Source: Karstenula rhodostoma CBS 690.94
Taxonomy: Eukaryota > Ascomycota > Dothideomycetes > Pleosporales > Didymosphaeriaceae
Reading direction: 5' to 3'
DNA length: 64,000 nucleotides
Assembly (NCBI GenBank): GCA_010093485.1
Contig: MU001505.1
Location: 1,267,375-1,331,374, forward strand
Shown: piece after piece, positions 22,101 through 33,340 of the stretch
How positions within the stretch are numbered: the first letter of the stretch is position 1
Layout of the letters: each line of letters begins with the position of its first letter
Notes under the pieces: generated by a model
What the model was told of the DNA's origin: nothing
Databases searched by the model: none
Seen by the model: the letters and a program-made list of their open reading frames with translations, nothing else
Position numbers and translations under genes: made by a program

Positions 22101-22435
22101 GCGACCTGATGGCGGACCTGATGTGATAGCACGACGGCCTGCCCATCTTGCTGCGTCTGGCCCTGCAGGCCTGCCGAGGCGGCGACCTCGCGCGACTGCT
22201 CCGTCTCGAAGGCATCAGTGACGACGGGCTCGGGCTCGAGGTCGCGCTTCAAACGCTTTTGGTGCGTGGCTTCCTCGTCTGCAGGCGCGAGCGCGTCGTG
22301 CATGGGCACGTCGGGCACGGGCGATTTGACCTCGCCATTGGCCTGGCGCTTCTTCGTCTGCTTGGGCTTGGACTTGGGCGTGGTGGCCTTTGCCGTCTGC
22401 GGGCCGTCCTCGAAGACGTCGAACAGCTCGTCCAT
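19117..22435 (-). CDS. MTR4: ATP-dependent RNA helicase Mtr4/Dob1, TRAMP and exosome cofactor
   Basis: Ski2-like DExH helicase that feeds RNA to the nuclear exosome, alone and in the TRAMP complex. Four exons: 21749-22435, 19959-21701, 19348-19910 and 19117-19297, with introns of 47, 48 and 50 bp; about 1057 residues, matching the family. An N-terminal charged tail (Lys-rich about residues 20-30) precedes the core. Walker A is AHTSAGKT (160-167), the DEVH box is at 251-254, then SAT, and the Q..GRAGR motif VI segment (MSGRAGRRG). The [15 protein letters not shown] segment marks the start of the arch (KOW) insertion. The last exons give the helical C-terminal domain ([21 protein letters not shown], then [17 protein letters not shown]), which is characteristic. 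Divergent from the COX8 gene with 286 bp between start codons. Confidence 0.95.
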
Positions 22436-22721
22436 GGCTGTGGGGCGCGTCGACTTGGACGAAAGCTGGTGTGCGGTGGTGGTGTTGGACGAGGAAGTCG
22501 CAAAAAGTTCGTTGCGGGATCGGGTCTAGCGTCTACTGCACAGCTGGTCTTGGCGCTGCAGGCTTACCTCAGCGTGCCTGCCGAGCTCTCGCAGTTGCAG
22601 TGTCACCCGATCGCAGCTCCAGCAAGCACGACCGACCGACACTCCTCTCCTCTCCACTCTTCACCACACCCCACAGTACGCCCGCAACACCCCCAATCGA
22701 GTCCTCCGCTGACGTCTCAAG
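22436..22721. promoter_or_regulatory. Shared divergent promoter, MTR4 and COX8
   Basis: Only 286 bp separate the two ATGs, so both promoters must lie here or overlap the neighbouring 5' ends. The COX8-proximal side has a CT-rich run (about 22,640-22,670) typical of fungal start regions. No specific binding site could be assigned. Confidence 0.6.
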
Positions 22722-23070
22722 ATGCTCGCCCGTGCAGCCTTCCGCGCCACCGCGGCCCCATCCCTCGTCGCCCGTCGCGGCTTCCAGAGCACCCGCGCCC
22801 AGCTCTCCAGCCCCTACCACTACCCCGAGGGTCCCCGCAGCAACTTGCCCTTCGACCCGTTGAAGAAGGGCTTTGCCTTCAAGTACTGGGGCTTCATGGG
22901 TGAGCTTTCCCGGCCCGCAATGGCAAACGCAACACGCTAACAGCTGCAGCGACCGGCTTCCTCCTCCCCTTCGGCCTTGCCGGTAAGCAGACGACGCACC
23001 CACCCACTCCACTATATGCATATCTGACTGTCGCGGCGCAGTGTGGCAGACGAAGAAGAACAAGCCTTAA
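22722..23070 (+). CDS. COX8: Cytochrome c oxidase subunit VIIc/Cox8, mitochondrial
   Basis: Small nuclear-encoded subunit of respiratory complex IV. Three exons: 22722-22899, 22950-22982 and 23042-23070, with introns of 50 and 59 bp; 79 residues. The N terminus (about 28 residues, Arg/Ala/Ser-rich with no acids) is a mitochondrial presequence. The mature part starts with SPYHYPEGPRSNLPFDP, which is the family signature, followed by one transmembrane helix (ATGFLLPFGLA) and a short basic tail (WQTKKNKP). Length and layout match fungal Cox8 and animal COX7C. The middle exon is only 33 nt. Confidence 0.93.
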
Positions 23071-23417
23071 GCGGGCTGGCTGGCATAGGTTTATAGATGG
23101 CTCTCGGGCAACGACACCGGAGGAATATGGCACTTGTAGAATAAGTGGGCGTTCCCAGGAACGACTGTACACCATGACGAGCATCAATTTCATTGGCCGT
23201 GTTGATATACTCCAGCACCGCCTCTGCCTGCGTGATTCATGCGTGATTCATGCGTGACGTTTGCTCCCCTCGATTTCACCCTGTAGGTTTCTGGTTGGGG
23301 CCCTATCGGCCAAAGCTCGGCTTATCTAACCTCCAAAATTTCGACCATCTGGCCCGCCTCTCATTCGCCGTCACCACCCATGAGAGGACCGCCAAAATCG
23401 CACACTCTGATCCTGCC
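23071..23417. other. Intergenic between COX8 and ELP1
   Basis: Contains the COX8 3' flank and ELP1 promoter and leader. A short direct repeat, GCGTGATTCAT in two copies plus a partial third, lies at about 23,228-23,257. Nothing else recognised. Confidence 0.55.
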
Positions 23418-26400
23418 ATGCGCAACCTGAAAATCGTAGCGAGGTCGCTCCTGCGGTTTTCCAGTGAGGATCCGCTACCTCTCACAGCTACTGCCTGGGA
23501 TGCCGCCTCAAATGCTTCCATATGTGCATTTGGGCCTTCCGAATCACGTGCAACCATCGAGCTCAAAAGACTACACGACGGCAGCGACGGTGCAGAAAAG
23601 AGGCTGGAAACCATCGCGTCGTGGGATGCACCGTGCCCGCTACCCTCGCTTACCCATGACTCGATATTGAGTCTCCATCATTTCGCCGACTCGTCTACCT
23701 CATGTCTGGTGTTAGCTGGAGGAGATATCGTACTGGTACGAGAACAACCAGAAGACGGCCAAGATCTTGTCGAGATTGTCGGGTCCGTAGATGCCGGGAT
23801 TTCTGCTGCTACGTGGTCGCCTGACGAGGAACTTCTGGCCATTGTTACACATGCCGACACAATGCTACTGATGAGTCGGGACATTGACAATATCGCCAGT
23901 GTCACGCTCTCGCCTGAAGATGTCAACGTCTCGAACCATGTGTCTGTAGGGTGGGGCAAAAAAGAGACCCAGTTCAAGGGCAAAAGAGCAAGGGCACTGC
24001 AGGATCCCACTGTACCGGAGACTGTCGATGAAGGTGTGCTCAGCCCGTTGGACAATCACTCCGTGGCTATCAGCTGGCGTGGTGACGGTGCGTACTTCAC
24101 CGTCAACACCGTCGAGCAAGAACGACGCAGGATAATCCGAGTGTATTCCCGAGAAGGCCAGCTTGACAGCGTGAGTGAGCCTGTCGATGGCCTTCTAGGC
24201 ACACTCAGCTGGCGACCATCTGGCAATCTCATCACTAGTGTCCGCCATACTATCGACAAGATCGAGGTAGTCTTCTTCGAGCGGAACGGTCTTCGTCACG
24301 GCCAGTTTGATCTGCGGTTGACCGCCGAGGAGCTGCAAAACCTATCGAGACCGTTGACTCTATCGTGGAACAGCGACTCCAATGTGTTAGCAGTATCGTA
24401 TTCCGACAAAGTTCAATTGTGGACAATGAGCAATTACCACTACTATCTGAAACAGGAGTTGTTTTTTCCAGAACAAGCTGCGGCAACCGTTCGATGCTCT
24501 TGGGATCCAGAACGGCCGCTATCCTTGGCATTATCCACTGCGGGTGAGTCAGAAGGGCAGTCGTGATTGACCATCAAGCTGACCTTCCTACCTAGGCTCG
24601 CTCCAGATCCTCGAGTATGCATCTACAGTCGCTGGTGGGTCTGTAGCACCACCACATGATTCTGGACTTGTCGCTTCAATCGATGGTCGTAAGTCATTTC
24701 TTTACTGATCGGAACCTCGAGCGCGCACTAATGACATGAAGTGAACCTGAAAATAACCCCTTTACGTATTGCCAATGTCCCTCCTCCGATGTCGATGCTC
24801 CAGCTTCCGCTGGATCGCAATGCTGTTGATGTTGCATTTTCACGCTCAGGCACGCGTCTGGCGGTTTTATCTAACACGGATGTTGCGTTGTTCGCATTTG
24901 ACTTGCAGAAACGACCAGTCGCTCGACCGAGCTTCCTTTGGAGAAGTAGCTTCTCGGAGGGCCATATTCCTCGTCATGTGACTTTCGTTGGCGATGATCA
25001 ATTGTGCGTTCTAACGGACGTGTGGGACGAGGAAGAGACTTTTGTGTGGGCAAACGAAGACGAGCGACTAGTGAATAGGGGACCTATTCTAGAACCCGGC
25101 CGAGCTTCGTCGATAGCTTCCGATGTGGAATCTTCGAAACTACTTGTCAACCTGCGCAACGGTGAGCTCACATCCGTAGTTGAGATGAGGACCGATGAAA
25201 CAGTGCGAACCACGCCGTCAACAATCTTGCCTTCCTTCACCCCCGAAGTCAAGACTATAATGCTCGGAGAGGTAAGTCTCCATGTCGATTACCGGGTAAA
25301 GCTAATGAGGTCGTATAGCTTGTGGCTTTCGGATTGGCCAAGAGCGGTGCTTTGTACGCTAACGAGCGAGTGTTGGTGAGAAATTGCACGTCATTCGTCG
25401 TTACGCCCGCCCATTTGATCCTTACCACCACGCAACATCTACTGAAGTTTGTGCACCTCACAAGCTTGAACGGTAAGTTCCAAGTCTACGGTTGCAAGGT
25501 CATTCTCTCACAACAGCAGAACTCGAAGTACCTGGCGACGAGCCCCAAACGGATGAAAGGTGTCGAAGTATCGAGCGCGGGGCAAAACTTGTTACAGTCA
25601 TGCCAACTACCTACTCCGTGGTTCTCCAGATGCCGAGAGGCAACCTCGAGACAATTTACCCCCGAGCTCTCGTACTTGCTGCGATCAGGAGATTTATAGA
25701 AGCTGAAAGATATAATGAGGCATTTCTGGCCTGTCGTAACCAACGCGTTGACATGAACATATTGCATGATCATGACCCGGAACGATTCTTGGCGAACGTC
25801 GAGAAGATTGTCACACAGATCAAGAGGGTGGATCATATAGACCTGCTCCTTGCGCAGCTACGGTTAGTAATGCTTGCCCAAAGCGCCTGCCGATTTTGGC
25901 TGACGAACGCAGGAATGAAGATGTGTCGGAGACGATGTATCGTGAAACATTGAAAGCCAAGGATCTCACGATTAAGCACAAGTTTTCTAGTGAACAGATT
26001 GAGTCAAAGGTCAATCGAATCTGTGACGCTCTTCTGTTGGTATTGGAGCAGGAGAGGTACAAGAATGATCATTTGCAAAACATCATTACCTCCCACGTAT
26101 GCAAGGTTCCTCCCGACCTGGAGACAGGGTTGCAATTGATAGGACACTTGCAAAGTAAGTCAAGTGGTCGCTCCCAACTCAACATAGCTGACATGACGAA
26201 GCTACCCAAGACCCTCTCACCGATAGGGCTGCGGAGCACATCTGCTTTCTTGCGGACGTCAACCAGTTGTACGATACATCCCTCGGGATCTATAACCTCG
26301 AGCTTGCACTGCTTATCGCACAACAGTCACAGAAGGTAGGCATGCGCTTGCGACCGCATGTGTCTATTCTGACTCTCATAGGACCCGCGCGAGTACCTTC

Positions 26401-27671
26401 CTCATCTTCAATCTCTCCAAGAACTTTCTCCTCTACGTCGAGAATTTCAAATTGATGATCAACTGGGCCGCTGCACCAAGGCACTCTTGCATCTCAAGGA
26501 TTTAGAGGCCCACGACGAAGTTCAAGATTATGTGCAAAAGCACGGTCTCTATCCCGCAGCACTCAACATGTATCAATACGAACCTGCCCGTTACATGGAC
26601 ATTATGCGTCTGTACGCAGACTACCTCTCTACAACCAACAAGAACAAAGAAGCTGCCATTGCCTACGAATATCTCTCCGATCACGCCTCGGCCTGGCCCT
26701 GCTACCTATCCGCCAACCTCTGGCGCGAAGCTCTCTCTTCCGCCATCCTCAGTGGTGTTTCTCCTAGCGAGCTCGAACAACTTGCCACCGACCTCGTTGA
26801 GGGCCTTACCGAGTCAAAAGATTACTTCTCAGCCAGTACGATTACCTTAAACTATCTATCCGACCTCCAAGGCGCAGCCCGCCTCCTCTGCCGGGGCGCA
26901 TACTTCGCCGAAGCAATCCGCATCGTGACTCTACGACAGCAACCATCCCTCATCGCCAAGGCCATCGACCCCGGTCTCATTGAGAGGTCCGCAGACATGA
27001 CCGAGTTCCTTGCAGAGATGAAATCTCAACTCCTAGCTCAAGTCCCGCGTCTGCGTGACTTACGTACTAAGAAAGCAGAGGACCCGCTCGCCTTCTTTGA
27101 AGGAACTGAAGATGCCAACATCCCCGACAACATATCGCTCGCACCGACGAATACTACCTCAGGGGGGACATTCATGACAAGATACACGAATCAAACGGGC
27201 ACGGTTAACACTCAGACTACGCGAAAGACATCTAAGAACAAGCGGAGGGAAGAGCGGAAAAGAGCGAGGGGGAAGAAGGGCACCGTTTACGAAGAAGAAT
27301 ATCTTGTTAACTCGGTCGAGCGCTTGATTGAAAGGATTAACGGAATGCAGGACGAGATCCAGAGACTTGTCGAGGGCTTGATGAGAAGAGGTATGAGGGA
27401 GAGAGCGGTCGCTGTGGAAACGGCCGTGGTGGATGTGGAAGAGAGGTGTAGAGAGGCAGTTAAGGAGATGTATCCACCGATGGAAGGGGCTGGTGTAGTT
27501 GGCGAGGGCCTTGCAGCGAATGGTGTTGTCGCGATTGGTGGTAATCCGGGTGAACCGGCGCTCAGGCCTAGTGGAGGAGATGCGACGCTTTGGGACAGCT
27601 TGGCGGAGGTGGGCAAGAAGAGGGAGGCCCCGGTTGTCAAGGCTTTTGAGAGGTTGAGCTTACTGGGGTAA
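23418..27671 (+). CDS. ELP1: Elongator complex subunit 1 (Elp1/IKI3)
   Basis: Scaffold subunit of Elongator, which installs mcm5/ncm5 groups on wobble uridines of tRNA in the cytoplasm. Eight exons: 23418-24543, 24596-24688, 24742-25271, 25319-25472, 25520-25862, 25913-26154, 26202-26335 and 26382-27671, with introns of 46-53 bp; about 1303 residues, as expected. It starts with MRNLKIVARS. The N-terminal half is the beta-propeller region (for example the WSPDEELLAIVT and SWRPSGNLI blades, KITPLRIANVPPPM). The helical C-terminal half includes ICFLADVNQLYD, LELALLIAQQSQKDPREYLP and ALNMY. Near the end a Lys/Arg-rich segment (SKNKRREERKRARGKK, about residue 1165) corresponds to the tRNA-binding basic region, followed by the dimerising helices. 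All exon phases agree. Confidence 0.94.
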
Positions 27672-28638
27672 ATGGCGGAAGCGATCGCTGGGAACTGACC
27701 GATCACGGCAAAATGCGTGTTCAGCATTGTCTCAATTGGATAATTTTGAACCTCGAACAGCAAGACCATAAGACGTCGTTAATTTCGATCTGTAATCGGA
27801 AAATCCTTTATTAAATGAAACACAATCTTACAACCCAGCAGCGACGGTCTACGCCGCCCTTGGGCAGATGCGACCGTCCCACAGTATTTGTCAAATCGCA
27901 GCCAGCGACACTAGCATAAAACTTAGTATAAGATCTTGCTCGTATACACATATTACGAGTTAGAGAGGCTACTCCATGCATGTCGACGAACAGACTATAA
28001 AACCAAGTTCATTTAGACAATATCACATAACAAGGACATACCCCCGCCTTTTCGGTTTAATGAGCCCTATCACCATGAATTGTCCGTACCAGCTCTCCGA
28101 AACCCTTACTCTACAACCCTGCAACAAGGCCAATTCTCCGTGCCTAATGGAACTCTTCGTATGCAGGTGACATTTCTACTTATAGTAAGGTCCGCAATAT
28201 AGGACTAGCATAGTCTAAATTTCATTCAACACGAGTGACTGTCTAATACAGTTCCGCGAACCATATTCAAAGAGGGGGGAATCTCGCTTACATAAAACGT
28301 GGGGGCCAAGCCACGTGCCCACACCAACCTGTTAAGTTAAGCTGATATCAAGTCACTGTAATCCGACCGAGTAGAACGTATTACCAATTTATAAGTCTAA
28401 AAATTTGGGCCGTTCCAACTCTCTTCTAACTCATAAGCTATTTGTTTTTCTATTGAGGCACCCAGTAAAGCCCGAGTCGAGCTGACATATTTAGCTCGAT
28501 TGAGCCAAGACGATGTTTGAACGAGTACAACTGATTCCTGAGGTGCAAAAACTTGAAGAGTCGAGCTCCATGCCCAACTACAGCGACTGAGGACCACTCC
28601 CACACCCGTCTATAATGGGGCTCAACCTTCGGTTCCAA
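27672..28638. other. Intergenic, AT-richer flank
   Basis: About 1 kb with no supported gene. It is AT-richer than the region to its left. ORFs are short with no recognisable protein. Confidence 0.5.
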
Positions 28639-29416
28639 AACCAGACACGGAACTCCAGGTCATCGGTGCGGGTCTCCCTTGTACAGGAATAACTTCCTTC
28701 AGTGGGGCGCTACGCATCCTTCTTCGTGATCCGGTGTATGGCCACCGGAGCATGCGTCGGAAAACAAGCTTGGTATGTCCCTTTGAAACAAGAGCCAGCT
28801 CTGGTTGCAAAGGACACCGCAGTGAACACTCTACTGGTAGAAAGTCTTGCGGGATACGCAGCAGTGACGGAAATGGCTGCTGCAGGGTTAGTGAAAGATG
28901 TGCTTGAACTTTATCCCGACGCAAAAGTCATTTGCACTGTACGCGACCCTGATGCAGTAGCCAATGCAGCAACGCTGTGGTTTCTCGGTGTGTTGTTGCT
29001 CCCTCATCCTAGTATGCACCATGCCTTTGCCATATCCATACCACTAGAAGATTGAAAATTTAGGGATGCGCCATTTCCCGTCTTACATCGACATCTTGCG
29101 GAAACAGTGCGTGCGTCTATATGGCGAACACGACCCTGTTAAGGTGTGGTCCTACCGTCGACATATTGAGATGCTGGAATAGACTGTACCCGCCGAGCGT
29201 CTAGTTTTTTTCAGTGTAAAAGAGGGGTAGGAGCCATTATGCAAAGCATTTAGAAAAGAGGTTCCGAGTGTGCCGTTCACCAACATCAATGATGAAAATG
29301 TAGTTGATGGACTTGTCGAGGAAATGGTCAAAGAAGGCCTTACTAAGCGGGCGCTAGTATTAGTAACGATTGGGGTTGGCGTCGTCTTATTGCTCATGAT
29401 GCGGAAAGTGAATTGA
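28639..29416 (+). pseudogene. Sulfotransferase-like (Sulfotransfer_4 family) pseudogene
   Basis: Relic of a P-loop sulfotransferase-like protein of the family common in fungi. In one frame from about 28,639 it reads LQVIGAGLPCTGITSFSGALRILL, where family members have LPRTGTTS: both changes fit C-to-T mutation. It continues through VESLAGYAAVTEM, ELYPDAKVICTVRDP, then an inferred intron (about 28,988-29,064, GTGTGT..TTTAG), HFPSYIDIL, and KEG-x-EPLCKAF. Two in-frame TAG codons break it, at 29180-29182 and 29228-29230. The second stands where the family has Trp (TGG to TAG, G-to-A). No ATG is found at the expected start. The C terminus still ends with a hydrophobic tail anchor (VLVTIGVGVVLLLMM). 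The mutation type matches RIP, although the copy is about 4 kb outside the AT-rich block. Confidence 0.7.
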
Positions 29417-29493
29417 TGGGAAGAGCATAAAGAACGATTCAAATCTGGACAATCAATACGATAGCAGCACGGAATGACCATAATGCTGCCGCA

Positions 29494-30623
29494 TTATTGT
29501 TTGATAGCTTCCAGCGCCTGTCGAATGCCGAATGCTTCCTGATCTGCCACCGTCTCGCTCCAAAGTCGCTCCATTACTTCCTCGCCCTCTTTGGTGTACA
29601 TTAAAGGGTGGAAACTGGGGTACGTGTAAGTACAGTTACAACTGCAAGACCTATGCCCGTAACTTACGGAAACATCTCCCACCCGAACACGAACGAGCCG
29701 TGGGACTCCTCGCCTTTGATGGCAGCTGCATCAATATACGTCCAGGCGCCTTGCTCAGCCGTCCGCCCTAGAGCAGCTTGCATCATACCCATCAGGATTC
29801 TAGCTGCGCCTTTTGGTACCTCACGTCCGAGCGACGTGTGCGCACTGAAACCCGGGCAAAAATTGTTTATAGTGACATCGGAGGCAGGGATCAACTGGCT
29901 TAACTTGTAAACAAGCATTTGCACAAGAGTTTTCGACGTGCTGTATCTTTCTGAGCCAGCTGGGATACCCGACCACTCCTTGTCGAACTCTTCGAGTAAT
30001 GAATTTGCAGAACGCTCCTTGAACTTGGAGCTATAGCCCTGTGAGGAGCCAACAATCGTCAAGCGGCCGGGCGAGTTTGCAGGACTCTTAGTCTTGAGTA
30101 TTGGAACCAGAAGTATGGCAAGGAGTGCCGTGGAAAGGTAATTGACTTGTATCGTTTCCTCATGTCCGGTAGAAGGAGACCTCGCGAATCTGTTTCACGG
30201 TCAGCCTGCAAAATTTGTACATTGAAAATCGTGTACCACCTACACCAGCTTCGTAACTCCAGCGTTAAGAATGACAAGGTCGAGACGTGGAAGTTCGGCG
30301 CAACGATGTGCAAAAGCCTGCACGGACTCATACGAAAGCATGTCCAGCTCCCATACTTCAATCTTGCACGTAGGATTTGCGATTCTCATCGGCTTGGCGG
30401 CCGCTTCTCCTCTTTCTGTTGAACGTACACCCAGAATCAGACGGGTAACTCCTAGCGTTGGCAGAATGTGTGCGGTTGCAAGGCCGAATCCACTGCTACC
30501 ACCGGTGAGAACAACCGTTTGGCCTTTGAGAGACGGCAGTGGTCCCGCAGGTCGGTCTCTTTGTCTGGCCTTCGATATGACTCCCAACGTTGACACATTA
30601 GGTTTGAGCGTGATGGATGCCAT
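29494..30623 (-). CDS. Short-chain dehydrogenase/reductase (retinol dehydrogenase-like SDR)
   Basis: NAD(P)-dependent oxidoreductase of about 340 residues, substrate unknown. Three exons: 30244-30623, 29668-30189 and 29494-29614; introns of 54 and 53 bp with GT..AG borders and matching phases. TGGSSGFG cofactor motif at residues 40-47, LNAG segment near 117-123, catalytic Ser about 175 and Tyr209/Lys213 (YSTSK), then the NNFCPGF segment. The extended size and C-terminal HPLMYTKEGEE part resemble fungal retinol-dehydrogenase-like SDRs. The frame is fully open, in contrast to the decayed neighbour on its 3' side, only 77 bp away. Tail-to-tail with the sulfotransferase-like pseudogene. Confidence 0.88.
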
Positions 30624-31267
30624 ATTGGGACGGCCTCGAGACAAGAGGTGCAAGCTGTAGAAGGTACGATATGGGCCATGATAGATCGTGAGCACATGGT
30701 TTTGTATTGTTCATCGGACGAATATCACGATGAAAATGTAAGTATGGGTGCGATGCTTAACCACTGCGTTTGCTGTTTCGGACTAGCGCAGATACTAGTA
30801 CAGTCCACCAGCAAGGTCGGGAGACTGGTGCGCCCCACTTAGTAGAGGGCAGATTACTTGCAAAGGACCACTGGAGGGCTTTATGTACAAACCTTAACAA
30901 GTTAATCTCCTGAACCTGCTGGGAGACTGTACACGGAATGCTTAGGGGCTTGTGCCTCTGTTCGTATACTATACTCCTAGGCAACTGAGAAGAAGTCGGC
31001 GCTCAGTTCTGCCGCAGCCGACCTAGGGCTTGTGTGAGATCAAACCACGACGCTATTAAGCCGCTAAAGCCGCTAGGGGCTGGACTAATTCCAAAGCAGA
31101 AGTCACTCTGGCTCTTCTTGCACAATTGGTCACAGTCGCCCACCGTATCCGCCTGGCCTTTCCACCCTCCCCGTCCTGCGACGATATCAACTGCTCGTCC
31201 GGAGTCTACCTCGTATCTTCCAGTGCCGTGATCTTTTGGGAAGTCGCTCTGGGCGTACATATCCACA
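30624..31267. other. Intergenic between SDR and transcription-factor-like gene
   Basis: Divergent upstream regions of the two flanking genes. No zinc-cluster coding sequence was found here that could be a missing first exon of the gene at 31268. Confidence 0.55.
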
Positions 31268-32833
31268 ATGTTCGAGTTCGTATCAATAGGCCCTACCGGT
31301 CGAGCATTGCCAGTGGATAAACTCCGCATCCGGAGTCGGGCAGCGCGGGATAAGAATAAACGCGCAGATTCACGCCGCTCTCGCAGGGAAGCGAAACGGC
31401 TCGCACTGCTGCACAAAGAGATTGTTGCCTGTGCAAGCTTGAGTCTACCATCCCCGCCGCCCCACGACTTGCAGCTTGTCCCGTTCGCCGAGAAAATAGG
31501 TGGCGAGTCTCAGCAACTTCTATACAAAAGTGCGCGAATCATTCCGCACCAGAGACTCGATGTTTCGCTAATCGTCTCAGTATTCTCTTTCAAGACGCTA
31601 GAGCAAGGAAAGCCTCCGCTGGAGCGATGTATTGACTTCACACTTTGGGACAACGCTTGTTTTGAGTGGTTGCAATCCGATATTGCGTTCTTACAGTCAG
31701 TCCTCACTTCGGCGGCTATGGTAGATGATACCAATAGACTTTCGAAAAAACAACCCGGGAACAAGATGTGGCATCACCTCAATCGCACTATGAATATTCT
31801 CAACAGCAGGTTAAGCAACGAAGTTACCCATGTGCAAGATTCGACGCTTAATGTTGTACTCACCCTCTCCATTTTGGCATGTGCCATGGGTGACCACGCT
31901 GCCGTACGAGCACATCTTTCAGGCCTTTACAGGATCGTACAACTAAGAGGAGGCATCGCTTTCCTTCTTGAGCGACCGATGCTCCATTTCAGAATCAACC
32001 AGTCAGTTTCCTATCCTTGTAAAGTGCTTCGATTGACTAATCATAGCATCGATCTCACCTGGGCCATGATGTCTGGTGAACGCCCTTTATTTCTACCTGC
32101 CTTCGTATCCTGGGCACGGGTATTCCCAAGCAATAAACAAGTAGTGTCAAGGAAGAACACCTCCTCGGCTAGCAGATTCATGGTCGATGAGCGGATTGTT
32201 GCTGTATTTCAAGACATGCAGCATGCAGTACGGTTACTCAACCAAGGCGTGAAAGATAAGACTAGACACACTGGAGAGACGTTTCAGCCGATATTGAACT
32301 CCATACAATCACGCCTGTTACTTCTGGAAGGCCGAATCGAAGATACATTCTCCGAATGTATGCGACTGGCAATGCTAGCGTTCCTTTCACATGCGATGAA
32401 TTTCCCGTCCGTCCAATTCCGCGCTACTTATTTGGAGACAGGCCTGAAATACACGTGCAAGCTTCTAGGTCAAGATGGTGACTACAAGGAGGACGGACGC
32501 CTCGCTTTGGAGCTCTGGATTGCGGTGATAGCTGCAGGCTCACTATCGAGCTTTCGCGATGATTGGCTTACGCAGCGCCTCGTCTCCACCGTGCGTGAGC
32601 ATATACCCACATGGAGGGATGCCAAGGAGAGGCTTCTGAGTGTCATGTGGATTGAAAGCATACATGATGTGCCTGGGGAAACAATTTTTCGACGGTTGTT
32701 CCAGGATGATGAGCGCGAGTTCCAATTGCTTCCATCCCCAGACAGAAGTTCTGGTGCAACGCCGCCTCTTCCTACCAATGAGAGCCGGTCAGTCCAGCAT
32801 GTCGAAGTACAGGCAATTGATCTCAGCAATTAG
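31268..32833 (+). CDS. Fungal transcription-factor-like protein (Fungal_trans_2 type) without DNA-binding domain
   Basis: About 506 residues from ATG 31268, exons 31268-32001 and 32047-32833. The opening MFEFVSIGPTG followed by a basic Arg-rich segment (SRAARDKNKRADSRRSRREAKR, about residues 24-45) is typical of a group of filamentous fungal regulators that lack an obvious Zn2Cys6 cluster. The remaining helical region (LTSAAMVDDTN-like segment, then LNSRLSN, LILACAMGDHAAVRAHLSGLYRIVQLRGG) matches the fungal-specific transcription factor middle region. The 45-bp intron (GTCAGT..CATAG) has no stop and a length divisible by three, so unspliced mRNA would code for 15 extra residues. Target genes are unknown. 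It is the last intact gene before the AT-rich block. Confidence 0.75.
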   Translation: MFEFVSIGPTGRALPVDKLRIRSRAARDKNKRADSRRSRREAKRLALLHKEIVACASLSLPSPPPHDLQLVPFAEKIGGESQQLLYKSARIIPHQRLDVSLIVSVFSFKTLEQGKPPLERCIDFTLWDNACFEWLQSDIAFLQSVLTSAAMVDDTNRLSKKQPGNKMWHHLNRTMNILNSRLSNEVTHVQDSTLNVVLTLSILACAMGDHAAVRAHLSGLYRIVQLRGGIAFLLERPMLHFRINQSVSYPCKVLRLTNHSIDLTWAMMSGERPLFLPAFVSWARVFPSNKQVVSRKNTSSASRFMVDERIVAVFQDMQHAVRLLNQGVKDKTRHTGETFQPILNSIQSRLLLLEGRIEDTFSECMRLAMLAFLSHAMNFPSVQFRATYLETGLKYTCKLLGQDGDYKEDGRLALELWIAVIAAGSLSSFRDDWLTQRLVSTVREHIPTWRDAKERLLSVMWIESIHDVPGETIFRRLFQDDEREFQLLPSPDRSSGATPPLPTNESRSVQHVEVQAIDLSN

Positions 32834-32890
32834 ATTGGCTCGAAAGGGATCAAACATAGATGGATTTCCAATACTCTTAACAGCTCCATA

Positions 32891-33171
32891 TTATATAACC
32901 GACAACATGCTATATTCCACTCTCTCGAGACATCGGTTGACCTCCCAGTCCATTACTGCTTCGTCCCAAAGCTGGCTCTCGTGGTATCTCGAGCTTGTGT
33001 AGTGATCCACAAACTCATCGTCAAAGAGCTTTCTTGCGATCGAATTCTTCGCTTCTCCCAGATTCCTAGCAAGGCGTTCACCTGGATTTATCGTTTCTGA
33101 CTCTAGAGGCAACACTTCGACGTCCAACTTCTCCGATACGCCGTAGCCTTTAACGATAATAAATAACTGTT
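32891..33171 (-). pseudogene. Gene remnant cut at the AT-rich boundary
   Basis: A minus-strand open frame reads from inside the boundary (about 33,171) through IIVKGYGVSEKLDVEVLPLE, NPGERLARNLGEAKNS and YHESQLWDEAVMDWEVN to a stop at 32891-32893. The composition is ordinary coding sequence, yet its 5' part disappears into AT-rich repeats and no ATG is found. I do not recognise the family. The simplest reading is the 3' end of a gene truncated by transposon insertion or by mutation spreading from it. Confidence 0.45.
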
Positions 33172-33340
33172 ATATAAGACATAAACGCTACTAGTATATA
33201 AACCAACGAAATAAACTCGTATAAGTTAGTAGCTATTTTCACTAGAACTATATAGGGCGTTAACCTTACTATTAGATTAAGTATATTAGGAAAAGATTCC
33301 TATTATCTAGCGTAGACATACGTATTTATACGTATTTATA

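Noticed and set aside
28240..28330. Hairpin-like GC-richer patch with CCACGTG word
   Set aside because: Only short imperfect complementarity and an isolated E-box-like word; no neighbouring gene start to give it meaning.
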